Below are positions 18,484 through 26,270 of a stretch of 64,000 nt of DNA, one piece after another (position 1 is the stretch's first letter; each line of letters opens with the position of its first letter). The DNA lies in NCBI GenBank assembly GCA_963730535.1, contig CAVSRU010000005.1, positions 496,001 through 560,000 of the forward strand. The letters run 5' to 3'. This DNA is from DASSUW01 sp963730535. GTDB lineage: Bacteria > Actinomycetota > Thermoleophilia > Solirubrobacterales > Solirubrobacteraceae. The position numbers were made by a program, and so were the translations under genes. The notes under the pieces were generated by a model, which saw only the letters and a program-made list of their open reading frames with translations, was not told the DNA's origin and did not search any database.

Positions 18484-19529
18484 CCGAATTGCTCCAGGAA
18501 CCGGAGGTCGTTCTCGTAGAAGAGCCGCAGGTCGGGGACACCGTGCTTGAGCATCGCGATCCGCTCGATGCCCATGCCGAACGCGAAGCCCTGGTGGCGC
18601 TCGGGGTCGTAGCCGTGCTCGCGCACGTACTCGAACACGTTCGGGTCGACCTCGCCGGCGCCGAGGATCTCGATCCACCCTTCGCCCTTGCACAGCGGGC
18701 AACGCGAGCCGTCGGGCAGGAAGCCGTCGCGGCAGTTGAAGCACGACACGTCGCACTCCACGCTCGGCTCGGTGAAGGGGAAGAAGTGCGGGCGCAGGCG
18801 CACGCGGCGCTCCTCCCCGAAGATCGCGCGCGCGAAGGCGAGCAGCGTGCCCTGGAGGTCGCCGAGCGTGATGTCCTCGTCGACCGCGAGCCCCTCGACC
18901 TGGTGGAACTGCGGCGTGTGCGTGGCGTCCGAGTCGCGCCGGTAGGTGCGGCCGGGGACGACGATGTAGAGCGGCGGCGGGTGCTCCTCCATCGCCCGGA
19001 TCTGCATCGGCGACGTGTGCGTGCGCAGCACCACGTGATCGGCCGTGTAGAACGTGTCGGTCTCCAGCCGCGACGGATGCTGCGGGCTGTGGTTGAGCGC
19101 GTCGAAGTTGTAGTAGACGAGGTCGGTCTCCGGCCCTTCCATGACGCGGAAGCCGAGGCCGAGGAACACGTCCTCGATCTCGCGCCGGGTGGCGGTCAGC
19201 AGGTGCTGGCGCCCGGTGGCGACGGCGGGCGAGCCGGGGAGCGTGACGTCGACCACGTCGGCGATCAGGCGGGCGTCGAGCTCGGCGGCCTCGAGCGCGG
19301 CCGTGCGCGACTCGATCGCGGCCTCGAGCGCCCGGCGGGCCTCGTTGGCGGCGCGGCCGACCGCCCCGCGCTCGGCGGGATCGAGCTGGGCGACGCCGCG
19401 CAGCAGGTTCGGCAGCTCGGCCTTGCGGCCGAGGAAGCGCACGCGCACCTCCTCGAGCTCGCCGGTGCCCGCCGCGCCGGCGATCGCGGCCTCGCCCTCG
19501 GCCCGCAGCTCGCTGATCCGCTCGTTCAT
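18480..19529 (-). CDS. pheS: Phenylalanyl-tRNA synthetase alpha subunit
   Basis: Catalytic alpha chain. 349 residues: N-terminal coiled coil (~1-90), then the class II core with HPSRLETDTFYTADHVVLRTHTS interrupted only by family-typical changes, RTYRRDSDATHTPQFHQVEG (motif 2) and GFAFGMGIERIAMLKHGV (motif 3). A Cys-rich insert, CDVSCFNC and CPLCKGEGW, may bind zinc, as in many actinobacterial PheS. The ATG at 19529 overlaps the stop of the upstream methyltransferase gene (ATGA). Confidence 0.97.
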   Translation of the reverse strand: MNERISELRAEGEAAIAGAAGTGELEEVRVRFLGRKAELPNLLRGVAQLDPAERGAVGRAANEARRALEAAIESRTAALEAAELDARLIADVVDVTLPGSPAVATGRQHLLTATRREIEDVFLGLGFRVMEGPETDLVYYNFDALNHSPQHPSRLETDTFYTADHVVLRTHTSPMQIRAMEEHPPPLYIVVPGRTYRRDSDATHTPQFHQVEGLAVDEDITLGDLQGTLLAFARAIFGEERRVRLRPHFFPFTEPSVECDVSCFNCRDGFLPDGSRCPLCKGEGWIEILGAGEVDPNVFEYVREHGYDPERHQGFAFGMGIERIAMLKHGVPDLRLFYENDLRFLEQFG

Positions 19530-20230
19530 GGGCGCCGCATCCTAGGCCGCATCTCGTACAGGGCGACGGTCGCCGCCATCGCGGCGTTCAGCGACTCGGC
19601 TCGCACCGGGATGGTGGCCACCGCGTCGCATGCGGCGACGACGGCGCCGGGCAGCCCCTCGCGCTCGGCGCCGACGACAAGCGTCACGTCCTCGTCGAGC
19701 GCCTCCAGCGGCTCGCCGCCGTGGGCGACGAGCGCGATCCGGCGGCCGGGTAGCTCGCCGGGGTCGCGGACACGGGCGACCGGGACCTCGAACAGCGCCC
19801 CCATCGACGCCCGGACCGCCTTCGGCCCGTAGGGGTCGGCGGTTCCGGGCCCCAGCGCCACGCTCGCCGCGCCGAAGGCGAGCGCCCCGCGCAGCGCGGT
19901 TCCCACGTTGCCGGGGTCGTTGACGCCCCACAGCGCCAGGCACAGCGGCCCGGCCGGCTCGGGCGCCCAGCGCTGCCCGTACACGCCCAGCGCCCGGGTG
20001 CCGGAGCCGAGCTGGGAGACCTGGGCGAGCAGGTGCGGCCGCACCTCGTCGCCGTCGAGCCCCGATCCCTCGGCCACCAGGCGCGCGAGTGGCTCCCAGC
20101 CCGCCGCGTCCGCCGCCGCCAGCAGGTCCTCGCCCTCGGCAACGAACTGGCGCAGCTTGTCCCGCCACTTGCGGCCCGCGAGCTTGCGGATCTCCTTGAG
20201 CTGTTCGTTGTGGGGGCTTGAGATTGTCAA
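19526..20230 (-). CDS. SpoU/TrmH-family RNA 2'-O-methyltransferase
   Basis: SPOUT-class methyltransferase that methylates a ribose in rRNA or tRNA using SAM. 234 residues: an N-terminal substrate-binding domain (~1-95, FVAEGEDLLAAA is typical) and the knotted C-terminal domain with WGVNDPGNVGTALRGALAF (motif 1), LVVGAEREGLPG (motif 2) and IPVRAESLNAAMAATVALYE (motif 3). The first codon appears to be TTG at 20230; no Shine-Dalgarno is clear, so the start is uncertain. The position between rplT and pheS is conserved in many bacteria, supporting an rRNA target. It is the first gene of the spoU-pheST-argCJBD unit. Confidence 0.9.
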   Translation of the reverse strand: MTISSPHNEQLKEIRKLAGRKWRDKLRQFVAEGEDLLAAADAAGWEPLARLVAEGSGLDGDEVRPHLLAQVSQLGSGTRALGVYGQRWAPEPAGPLCLALWGVNDPGNVGTALRGALAFGAASVALGPGTADPYGPKAVRASMGALFEVPVARVRDPGELPGRRIALVAHGGEPLEALDEDVTLVVGAEREGLPGAVVAACDAVATIPVRAESLNAAMAATVALYEMRPRMRRP

Positions 20231-20254
20231 AAACTTCGTTTTCGATAGGTCATT

Positions 20255-20292
20255 AAACGAAAACGGGCGCCGCTCCGGTGGGAGGGGCGCCC
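20255..20292 (-). terminator. Rho-independent terminator after rplT
   Basis: On the minus strand GGGCGCC (20286-20292) pairs with GGCGCCC (20265-20271) and is followed by GTTTTCGTTT. A second dyad, CGTTTTCG (20238-20245) with CGAAAACG (20258-20265), overlaps its tail. It ends the thrS-infC-rpmI-rplT transcripts and separates them from the spoU operon. Confidence 0.75.
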
Positions 20293-20314
20293 GGGGAAGG
20301 GGATGTCCGCGGGA

Positions 20315-20674
20315 TCAGCTCGCGGACGCCTCGCGGGCGCTCTCGGCGAATCGGCGGAAGGTCTCGGGGTCGCGCACGGCGATGTCGGCCAGCACCTTGC
20401 GGTCGAGCTCGATGCCGGCCAGCTTGAGACCGTGGATGAAGGTGCCGTAGCTCATGCCGTTCTGGCGCGCGGCGGCGTTGATGCGGGTGATCCACAGGCG
20501 CCGGAAGTCGCGCTTGCGGTTGCGGCGGTCGCGGTACGCGTAGGCGTCCGCCTTCATGACCGCTTCCTTGGCGCGCTTGTAGGAGGAGTGCGCCTCGCCG
20601 CGGAAGCCCTTGGCCCGCTCGAGGGTCGCGCGGCGCTTCTTGCGCGCGTGCACGGAACGCTTGACGCGGGTCAT
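20315..20674 (-). CDS. rplT: 50S ribosomal protein L20
   Basis: 119 residues. It binds 23S rRNA early in 50S assembly. The sequence is a near-consensus L20: MTRVKRSVHARKKRRATLE, then AKGFRGEAHSSYKRAKEAV, then YRDRRNRKRDFRRLWITRI, NAAARQNGMSYGTFIHGLK. The ATG at 20674 overlaps the rpmI stop (ATGA), and a terminator follows 22 bp after the stop. Confidence 0.98.
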   Translation of the reverse strand: MTRVKRSVHARKKRRATLERAKGFRGEAHSSYKRAKEAVMKADAYAYRDRRNRKRDFRRLWITRINAAARQNGMSYGTFIHGLKLAGIELDRKVLADIAVRDPETFRRFAESAREASAS

Positions 20675-20874
20675 CGCCCGTTCCCTCCCAGCAGCTTGAC
20701 GGCGCGCTTGGCGTCGGACTTCCCGAGCTCGACAGGCCTGGAGAAGCTGCGCTTCCGCTTCGGCGACTTCTTCTCGAGGATGTGGCTCGAGAAGGCATGC
20801 CGGCCGTGGACCTTGCCCGAGGCGGTCACCTTGAAGCGCTTCTTGGCGCCGGAATGCGACTTCATCTTTGGCAT
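20671..20874 (-). CDS. rpmI: 50S ribosomal protein L35
   Basis: 67 residues, basic. MPKMKSHSGAKKRFKVTASG is the family signature, followed by HAFSSHILEKKSPKRKRS. It is coupled to rplT by a 4-nt overlap and lies 39 bp after the epoxide hydrolase that sits between it and infC. Confidence 0.98.
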   Translation of the reverse strand: MPKMKSHSGAKKRFKVTASGKVHGRHAFSSHILEKKSPKRKRSFSRPVELGKSDAKRAVKLLGGNGR

Positions 20875-20913
20875 GCGAGCGCGCAGTATAGAGCGACCCC
20901 GGCGCCCCGGGTG

Positions 20914-22002
20914 CTAGGCGAGCGGCGCGAAGAACCCGGCGATGTCCTGAGCGAGCAGCGCCGGCTGCTCGGCGGGAGCGAAGTGCCCGCCGCGGGGCAT
21001 CGGCGTCCAGCGCCGGATGTCGTACAGCCGCTCGGCCCACTCCCGCGGCGGCGTGCCCTCGGACACGAGCTCGTTGGCGAACAGCGCCACCGCGGTGGGC
21101 ACGCGGACGCGCTCGTCCGGCCCGATCTCGCGGCGGTGCCAGCGCATGTCGTAGTAGTCGCGCATCGAGGTGCCGATCGTCTGCGTGGCCCAGAACAGCG
21201 TGAGGTTCGTGAGCAGGACGTCGCGGTCGACGGCGTCGAGGTCGTCGCTCCACGAGCGCCACTTCTCGAGAATCCAGGCGGCGAGCCCGGCCGGCGAGTC
21301 GTTGAGCGCGTAGGCGACCGTCTGGGGCTTGGTCGACTGGATCGAGCTGTAGCCGCGCTCGACGGCGTCCCAGGCGTCGACCGCCGCGGCGTACTCGCGC
21401 TCGGCGTCGCTCGGCGGCGGGCCGTCGGCGGGCGGGCGGTCGTCGATCTGGTGCAGGTGGATGCCGACCAGCCGGTCGGGCTCCTCGAGCGCCATGTGGG
21501 TCGTCACGCTCGCCCCGAAGTCGCCGCCCTGCGCGCCGTAGCGCTCGTAGCCGAGGCCCCGCATCAGGCGGTGCCACAGCCGCGCGGTGTCGCGCGTGGT
21601 GTTCCGGGCCGGCCGCTCCGAGAAGCCGTAGCCGGGCAGCGACGGGATCACGAGGTCGAAGTCGCCGAGGTACGGGACGAGCTGGAGGTGCTCGACGAAC
21701 GTGCTCGGCCAGCCGTGGGTGAGGATCAGCGGCAGCCCGCCGCGCCGGATGTGCACGTAGTGGATCCGCACGCCGTCGACGTCGGCGCGGAAGTGGTCCA
21801 CCGCGTTCAGCCGCCGCTCCTGCTCGCGCCAGTCGAACCCGTCCGCCCAGTAGGCGAGCAGGTCGCGCAGGTAGTCGAGGTCGGTGCCCTGCGCCCACGG
21901 CGCCTCGGGCGACGGCGCGGGCCACCGCGTCCGGCCGATCCGCTCCCGCAGGTCGGACAGGACGCCCTCCTCGATCGCGATCGAGAAGGGCTCCGTCTCC
22001 AC
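20914..22002 (-). CDS. Epoxide hydrolase (alpha/beta fold, EHN domain)
   Basis: 362 residues. The N-terminal EHN domain (~1-110: FSIAIEEGVLSDLRERIGRT, then WREQERRLNAVDHFRADVDG) precedes an alpha/beta-hydrolase core. LTHGWPSTFVE holds the oxyanion HGWP, the nucleophilic Asp is in AQGGDFGASVTTHM, and the catalytic His in PRGGHFAPAEQPALLA; cap-domain Tyr residues are present. The likely role is hydrolysis of an epoxide, possibly detoxification. GTG at 22002 starts 4 nt after the infC stop. The gene therefore splits the normally contiguous infC-rpmI-rplT set, and on the same strand it would be co-transcribed with translation genes. Confidence 0.9.
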   Translation of the reverse strand: METEPFSIAIEEGVLSDLRERIGRTRWPAPSPEAPWAQGTDLDYLRDLLAYWADGFDWREQERRLNAVDHFRADVDGVRIHYVHIRRGGLPLILTHGWPSTFVEHLQLVPYLGDFDLVIPSLPGYGFSERPARNTTRDTARLWHRLMRGLGYERYGAQGGDFGASVTTHMALEEPDRLVGIHLHQIDDRPPADGPPPSDAEREYAAAVDAWDAVERGYSSIQSTKPQTVAYALNDSPAGLAAWILEKWRSWSDDLDAVDRDVLLTNLTLFWATQTIGTSMRDYYDMRWHRREIGPDERVRVPTAVALFANELVSEGTPPREWAERLYDIRRWTPMPRGGHFAPAEQPALLAQDIAGFFAPLA

Positions 22003-22006
22003 GGTG

Positions 22007-22561
22007 CTAGGTCGCGGCCTTCTGCGGCGCCAGCATCATCGTCATGTTCCGCCCGTCCTGCTGGGGACGCTGCTCGACGACGGCGAGGTCGCCGAGGTCC
22101 TCCGCCAGGCGGTTGAGGATCATCTCCCCGCGCTCGGGGTGGGCCATCTCACGGCCCCGGAACATGATCGTCACCTTGACCTTGTCGCGCCCCTTGAGGA
22201 AGCGCTCGACATGGCCCTTCTTGGTGTCGTAGTCGTGCTGGGCGATCTTCGGCCGGAACTTGATCTCCCGGACGTTGATCTGGGTCTGGTGCTTGCGAGC
22301 GGCCTTCTGCTTCTGGACCTGCTCGTACTTGTACTTGGAGTAGTCGAGAATCCGGCACACCGGCGGTTTGGCGTCGGGTGCCACCTCGACGAGGTCGAGG
22401 TCCTTCTCCTGCGCCCTGCGAAGGGCGTCTTGGGTGCGCATGATCCCCACCTGCTGGCCGTTCTCGTCGATCAGCCGGACCTCCGGAACGCGGATGCGCT
22501 CGTTGATCCTGGTGGGGTCGCGCTCAGGCGGTTGCCGGTCGAACCTACGAGGAACCGGCAC
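22007..22561 (-). CDS. infC: Translation initiation factor IF-3
   Basis: 184 residues. N-domain: RINERIRVPEVRLIDENGQQ; linker KYKYEQVQKQKAARKHQTQ; C-domain: EIKFRPKIAQHDYDTKKGH and VTIMFRGREMAHPERGEMIL. The start is placed at GTG 22561, giving a Pro/Arg-rich extension before RINERIRV. No strong ribosome-binding site is visible and infC often uses rare start codons, so the first codon is uncertain by about 15 residues. It follows thrS by 79 bp. Confidence 0.93.
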   Translation of the reverse strand: MPVPRRFDRQPPERDPTRINERIRVPEVRLIDENGQQVGIMRTQDALRRAQEKDLDLVEVAPDAKPPVCRILDYSKYKYEQVQKQKAARKHQTQINVREIKFRPKIAQHDYDTKKGHVERFLKGRDKVKVTIMFRGREMAHPERGEMILNRLAEDLGDLAVVEQRPQQDGRNMTMMLAPQKAAT

Positions 22562-22640
22562 TAGGCATCTTGGCGGCGCGTCAAGAAGAGCGCGGCGCTG
22601 AGTCGGAACGCTTAATCAACGCGAGGGAGTATAGCCCGGA

Positions 22641-24600
22641 TCAGCCGCTGCGCGAGCGCGCTTCAGCGGTCAGGCGGTCGATCACGTCGTCGAGCGGCAG
22701 CGTCCCGAGGTCGCCCTCGCGGTGGCGCCGCAACGCGACGGCCCGCTGCTCGGCCTCGCGATCGCCCACCACGAGCATGTACGGCACCTTCGCGCAGCTC
22801 GGCCTCGCGGATCTTGCGGCCGACCGACTCCGTGCGGTCGTCGACGTCGACCCGCAGCCCCGCCGCGGTGAGCGCCTGCTGCACCTCGCGCGCGTAGTCC
22901 TCGTGGCGATCGGCGATCGGGAGCACGATGGCCTGGACGGGCGCAAGCCAGAGCGGGAACTCGCCGGCGTAGTGCTCGAGCAGGATCCCGATGAAGCGCT
23001 CGAACGAGCCGAACAGGGCACGGTGGATCAGCACCGGCATGTGCTCGGCGTTGTCGGCGCCCGTGTACGTGAGCCCGAACCGCTCGGGCATGTTGTAGTC
23101 GAGCTGTACCGTGCCGAGCTGCCACGAGCGGCCGAGCGAGTCGGTCATGTGAAGGTCGATCTTCGGCGCGTAGAAGGCGCCTTCGCCCTCGGCGACCGTG
23201 TACTCGTAGCCACCCGCGCGCAGCGCGTCGGCGAGTATCCCCTCCGTCTTGTCCCAGAACGCGTCGTCGCCGAGGCGCTTGTCCGGGTCGGGCCGGGTGC
23301 TGAGCTCGATGTGGACCGGGAAGTCGAACATCCGGTAGATGTCGAAGCCGAACTCGAGGCAGGCGGTGACCTCGTCCGGCGCCTGCTCCTCCGTGCAGAA
23401 GATGTGCGCGTCGTCCTGGATGAAGTGACGTACGCGCAGCAGCCCGTGGAGGGTGCCACTGGGCTCGCGGCGGTGGAGGTGCCCGGGCTCAGCGGCGCGG
23501 AACGGCAGGTCGCGATAGCTCCAGCGTTGCAGTGAGAACAGCTTGCAGTGGCCGGGGCAGTTCATCGGCTTGAGCCCGAACTCGCGGTCCTCGTACTCCG
23601 CGACGAAGATGTTGTCCTTGTACTTGCCCCAGTGACCGGAGGTCTCCCAGAGATGGGACTCGTACAGCAGCGGCGTCTTGACCTCGACGTAGCCGCGCCG
23701 GAGCTGCATCCGGCGATTGAGCGCGACGAGCTCGTTGTAGAGGACCGTCCCGCGGGGCAGCCAGAACGCCGACCCGGGTGAGACCTCGTTGAACGTGAAC
23801 AGCTCGAGCTCGCGGCCGAGCTTGCGATGGTCGCGCGCGCGGGCCTCCTCGAGCCACTGGAGGTGCTGCTCGAGGTCCTCCTTGGAGTGGAAGGCGGTGC
23901 CGTAGATGCGCGTGAGCATCTGGCGCTCGGCGTCGCCGCGCCAGTAGGCGCCGGCCACCGAGAGCAGCTTGAACGCCTTGATGCGCTTGGTCGACGGCGC
24001 GTGGGGCCCGCGGCAGAGGTCGGTGAACGGCCCGTTGGTGTAGAGCGAGACGGTCTCGACGTGCTGGTCCCGGATCAGGTCCTCGATCAGCTCGACCTTG
24101 TAGTCCTGCCCCTCGCCACGGAACCGCTCGAGCGCCTCCTCGACCGGGACGTCCTCGCGCGTGAACGGCTCGTCGGCCTTGACGTGCTCGCGCATCCTCG
24201 CCTCGAGCGCCTCGAACTCGGCGTCGGAGATGGAGACGCCCTCGGGGAACTCGAAGTCGTAGTAGAAGCCGTCGGCGATCGGCGGGCCGATCGAGATCTT
24301 GGTGCCCGGATAGAGGTCGAGCACAGCGGCAGCCAGCACGTGCGCGGTGTCGTGGCGGATGAGCTGCACCGAGTCGCGGTCGTCGGCCTTGGCGGTCACG
24401 ATCTCGACCTTCTCGCCGTCGTTCAGGGGCAGCGCCAGGTCCCGGATCCGGCCCTCCTCGTACGCGTTCCCGCTGCCATCGACGATCCGGATGGCGAGCG
24501 CGGCGCGCGCGAGCCCAGGGCCGATCGAGGCCGCCAGGTCGGCCCCGGTCGCGCCGTCGGGAAGCTCGCGCTCGGAGCCGTCGGGAAGGGTGATCCGCAT
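22641..24600 (-). CDS. thrS: Threonyl-tRNA synthetase, with a one-base frameshift
   Basis: Class II synthetase. The TGS domain is at ~1-60 (MRITLPDGSERELPDGATG), the zinc-dependent editing domain has HDTAHVLAAAV, the core has PMNCPGHCKLFSLQRWSYR, then HRREPSGTLHGLLRVRHF (motif 2), and GALFGS-type motif 3 appears as IHRALFGSFERFIGILLEH. The anticodon-binding domain is interrupted near 22791. Upstream reads SVGRKIREAELR; the family continuation KVPYMLVVGDREAEQ resumes in another frame and ends at 22641 (RLTAEARSRSG). One extra base explains it; the repaired length is about 652 residues. An in-frame read of the raw sequence gives an Arg-rich nonsense tail. It leads the thrS-infC cluster. Confidence 0.92.
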
Positions 24601-24609
24601 GGGGCGCGG

Positions 24610-24615
24610 AGGATA
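24610..24615 (-). promoter_or_regulatory. Candidate -10 element for thrS
   Basis: TATCCT on the minus strand, 9 nt before the thrS ATG. The -35 region is poor. There is no space for a T-box leader, so thrS control by tRNA in this way is unlikely. Confidence 0.35.
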
Positions 24616-24677
24616 GGGGCCTCGGATAGGGAGAGTCCCCGACGCGCCGCGGCACCTCAGGCGCGACGGTGGTCGCC

Positions 24678-26036
24678 ATGAGCACGATCACCCCCACCTC
24701 CCCCGCCGCCGCGCTGCGCGCCGCCGGGTTCGTCGGCCGCGTCGTCGAGCCCGGCGACGCCGACTACGACCGCGCCCGCACCGGCTGGAACGGCGCCATC
24801 GATCGCCGCCCCGCGGCCGTCGCGTACGCGACCGACGCCGACGACGTCGCCGCCGCCATCCGCACCGGGCTCGACTGCACGATCCGCGGCGGCGGGCACT
24901 CGGTGTCCGGGCGCTCGGTGCGCGACGGCGCCCTGCTCGTCGACCTGCGGGGCCTCGACGGCATCGACGTCGATCCCGAGCGGCAGGTCGTGCGCGTGGG
25001 CGGCGGCGCCCTGCTCGGCGAGCTCGACGCCGCGACCCAGGAGTTCGGGCTGGCGGTGCCGGCGGGCCAGATCTCGCACACCGGCGTCGGCGGGCTCACG
25101 CTCGGCGGCGGCCTCGGCTGGCTGATGCGCCGGCACGGCCTCACGATCGACTCGCTGCTCTCCGCCGAGGTCGTGCTCGCGGACGGGGAGGTCGTGCGCG
25201 CGTCGGAGACCTCGCACCCGGACCTCTTCTGGGCGCTGCGCGGCGGCGGGGGCGACTTCGGCGTGGTGACCGAGTTCGAGTTCCGCGCCCACCGCGTCGG
25301 GCCGACGGTGCTGGCCGGGCTGCTGATCTACCCGTGGGAGCAGGCCCGGGACGCGTTCCGTGCCGCCCGCTCGCTGATGGCCGACGCGCCCGAGGACCTC
25401 ACCGTGTTCGCGGTGCTGGTCACCGCGCCGCCCGAGCCGCCGTTCCCGGTCGAGCTCCAGGGTGGGCCCGTCGCGGTGATCGCGGTGGCGTGGTGCGGCG
25501 ATCGGGCCGCCGGCGAGCAGCTGCTCGCGCCGCTGCGCGCGGACTGCGCCGCCGACCTCGTGGGCGAGATGCCGTACGTCGCGCTCCAGTCGATGCTCGA
25601 CGCCACGGCGCCGCACGGCTGGGGCTACTACGACCGGCTCCACTACCTCCCCGAGGTGGGAGACGGCTTCATCGACGCGCTGCTCGCCGGCTTCGAGCGT
25701 GCGCCGACGCCGCAGTCGCACGTGATGACGGCGTGGATGGGCGGGGCGATCGACCGCGTCGCTCCCGGCGACACCGCGTTCGGGCACCGCGGCGCGCGGG
25801 CGCTGAGCTGGTTCATCGGCTGCTCGGCCGACGGGCAGCTCGAGCCGGTGACCGACTGGGTGCGGACGATGTGGGAGGAGACCGCGCCGTTCGCCACCGG
25901 CGGCGTGTACGTCAACGCGCTCGAGGCCGGGCGGCCGGCGCGCGACGCGTACGCCGAGCCGGTCTGGGACCGGCTGGTCGAGGTCAAGCGCCGCTACGAC
26001 CCCGAGGCGCGCTTCCGGGGGAACGGGATCGGCTAG
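24678..26036 (+). CDS. FAD-linked oxidase (BBE-type)
   Basis: 452 residues from ATG 24678. FAD_binding_4 domain at ~35-200: CTIRGGGHSVSGRSVRDGA holds the histidine that usually binds the flavin 8-alpha position, then VGGGALLGELDAA and GVGGLTLGGGLGWLMRR. The cysteine that would make a second flavin bond in bicovalent relatives is missing (GQISHTGVGG), so attachment is probably through His only. The C-terminal BBE segment is at the end (YVNALEAG, LVEVKRRYDPEARFRGN). Substrates of such enzymes are sugars, alkaloids or polyketides; none can be assigned. It is divergent from thrS by 77 bp. Confidence 0.88.
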   Translation: MSTITPTSPAAALRAAGFVGRVVEPGDADYDRARTGWNGAIDRRPAAVAYATDADDVAAAIRTGLDCTIRGGGHSVSGRSVRDGALLVDLRGLDGIDVDPERQVVRVGGGALLGELDAATQEFGLAVPAGQISHTGVGGLTLGGGLGWLMRRHGLTIDSLLSAEVVLADGEVVRASETSHPDLFWALRGGGGDFGVVTEFEFRAHRVGPTVLAGLLIYPWEQARDAFRAARSLMADAPEDLTVFAVLVTAPPEPPFPVELQGGPVAVIAVAWCGDRAAGEQLLAPLRADCAADLVGEMPYVALQSMLDATAPHGWGYYDRLHYLPEVGDGFIDALLAGFERAPTPQSHVMTAWMGGAIDRVAPGDTAFGHRGARALSWFIGCSADGQLEPVTDWVRTMWEETAPFATGGVYVNALEAGRPARDAYAEPVWDRLVEVKRRYDPEARFRGNGIG

Positions 26037-26052
26037 TGGCGGCGAGCCTGAC

Positions 26053-26252
26053 GAACGTCACGGCGGCTGGGTAGGGAGGTGACGGAGCCTGCGGCGGCGA
26101 GGGTGCAAAACGTCGACTTCGCCGCGCTCTCGCTCGTCGGGTCGACGAAATGCACCGTATAGGTGCCGAACGTCGACGTCACGGCCGAAAGTGTCGTGAG
26201 GTCGACGAAATGCACCCTTCCGTGCCTGCCCTCAATGCCGCCGTTGACGTTC
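26053..26252. repeat. Inverted-repeat element with two tandem hairpins, MITE-like, copy 2
   Basis: The left arm (26053-26082, with GCGGCTGGGTAGGGAGGTGA) matches the outer arm of the element at 9773-10031 except for a 5-nt gap. The right arm (26237-26252) keeps only GCCGCCGTTGACGTTC. Inside are two units exactly 60 bp apart, 26102-26156 and 26162-26216. Each is a hairpin with GGTGC and CGTCGAC on the left and GTCGACG, AAA, TGCACC on the right. In the first unit the AAA is unpaired on both arms. The strand opposite contains GTGCATTTCGTCGACCTC, 15 of 18 identical to 9923-9940 in copy 1. It fills the gap between two convergent genes and could also stop transcription from both sides. Confidence 0.82.
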
Positions 26253-26270
26253 GCCGGGCGCTGCCTCCAC

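Noticed and set aside
24601..24677. T-box or other riboswitch upstream of thrS
   Set aside because: Only 77 bp lie between thrS and the divergent gene, with no room for a leader and no stem-loop or T-box sequence.
26033..26215. 60-residue minus-strand frame (MHFVDLTTLSAVTSTFGT...) as a gene
   Set aside because: The 20-residue periodicity comes from the 60-bp hairpin repeat of the intergenic element; no ribosome-binding site.
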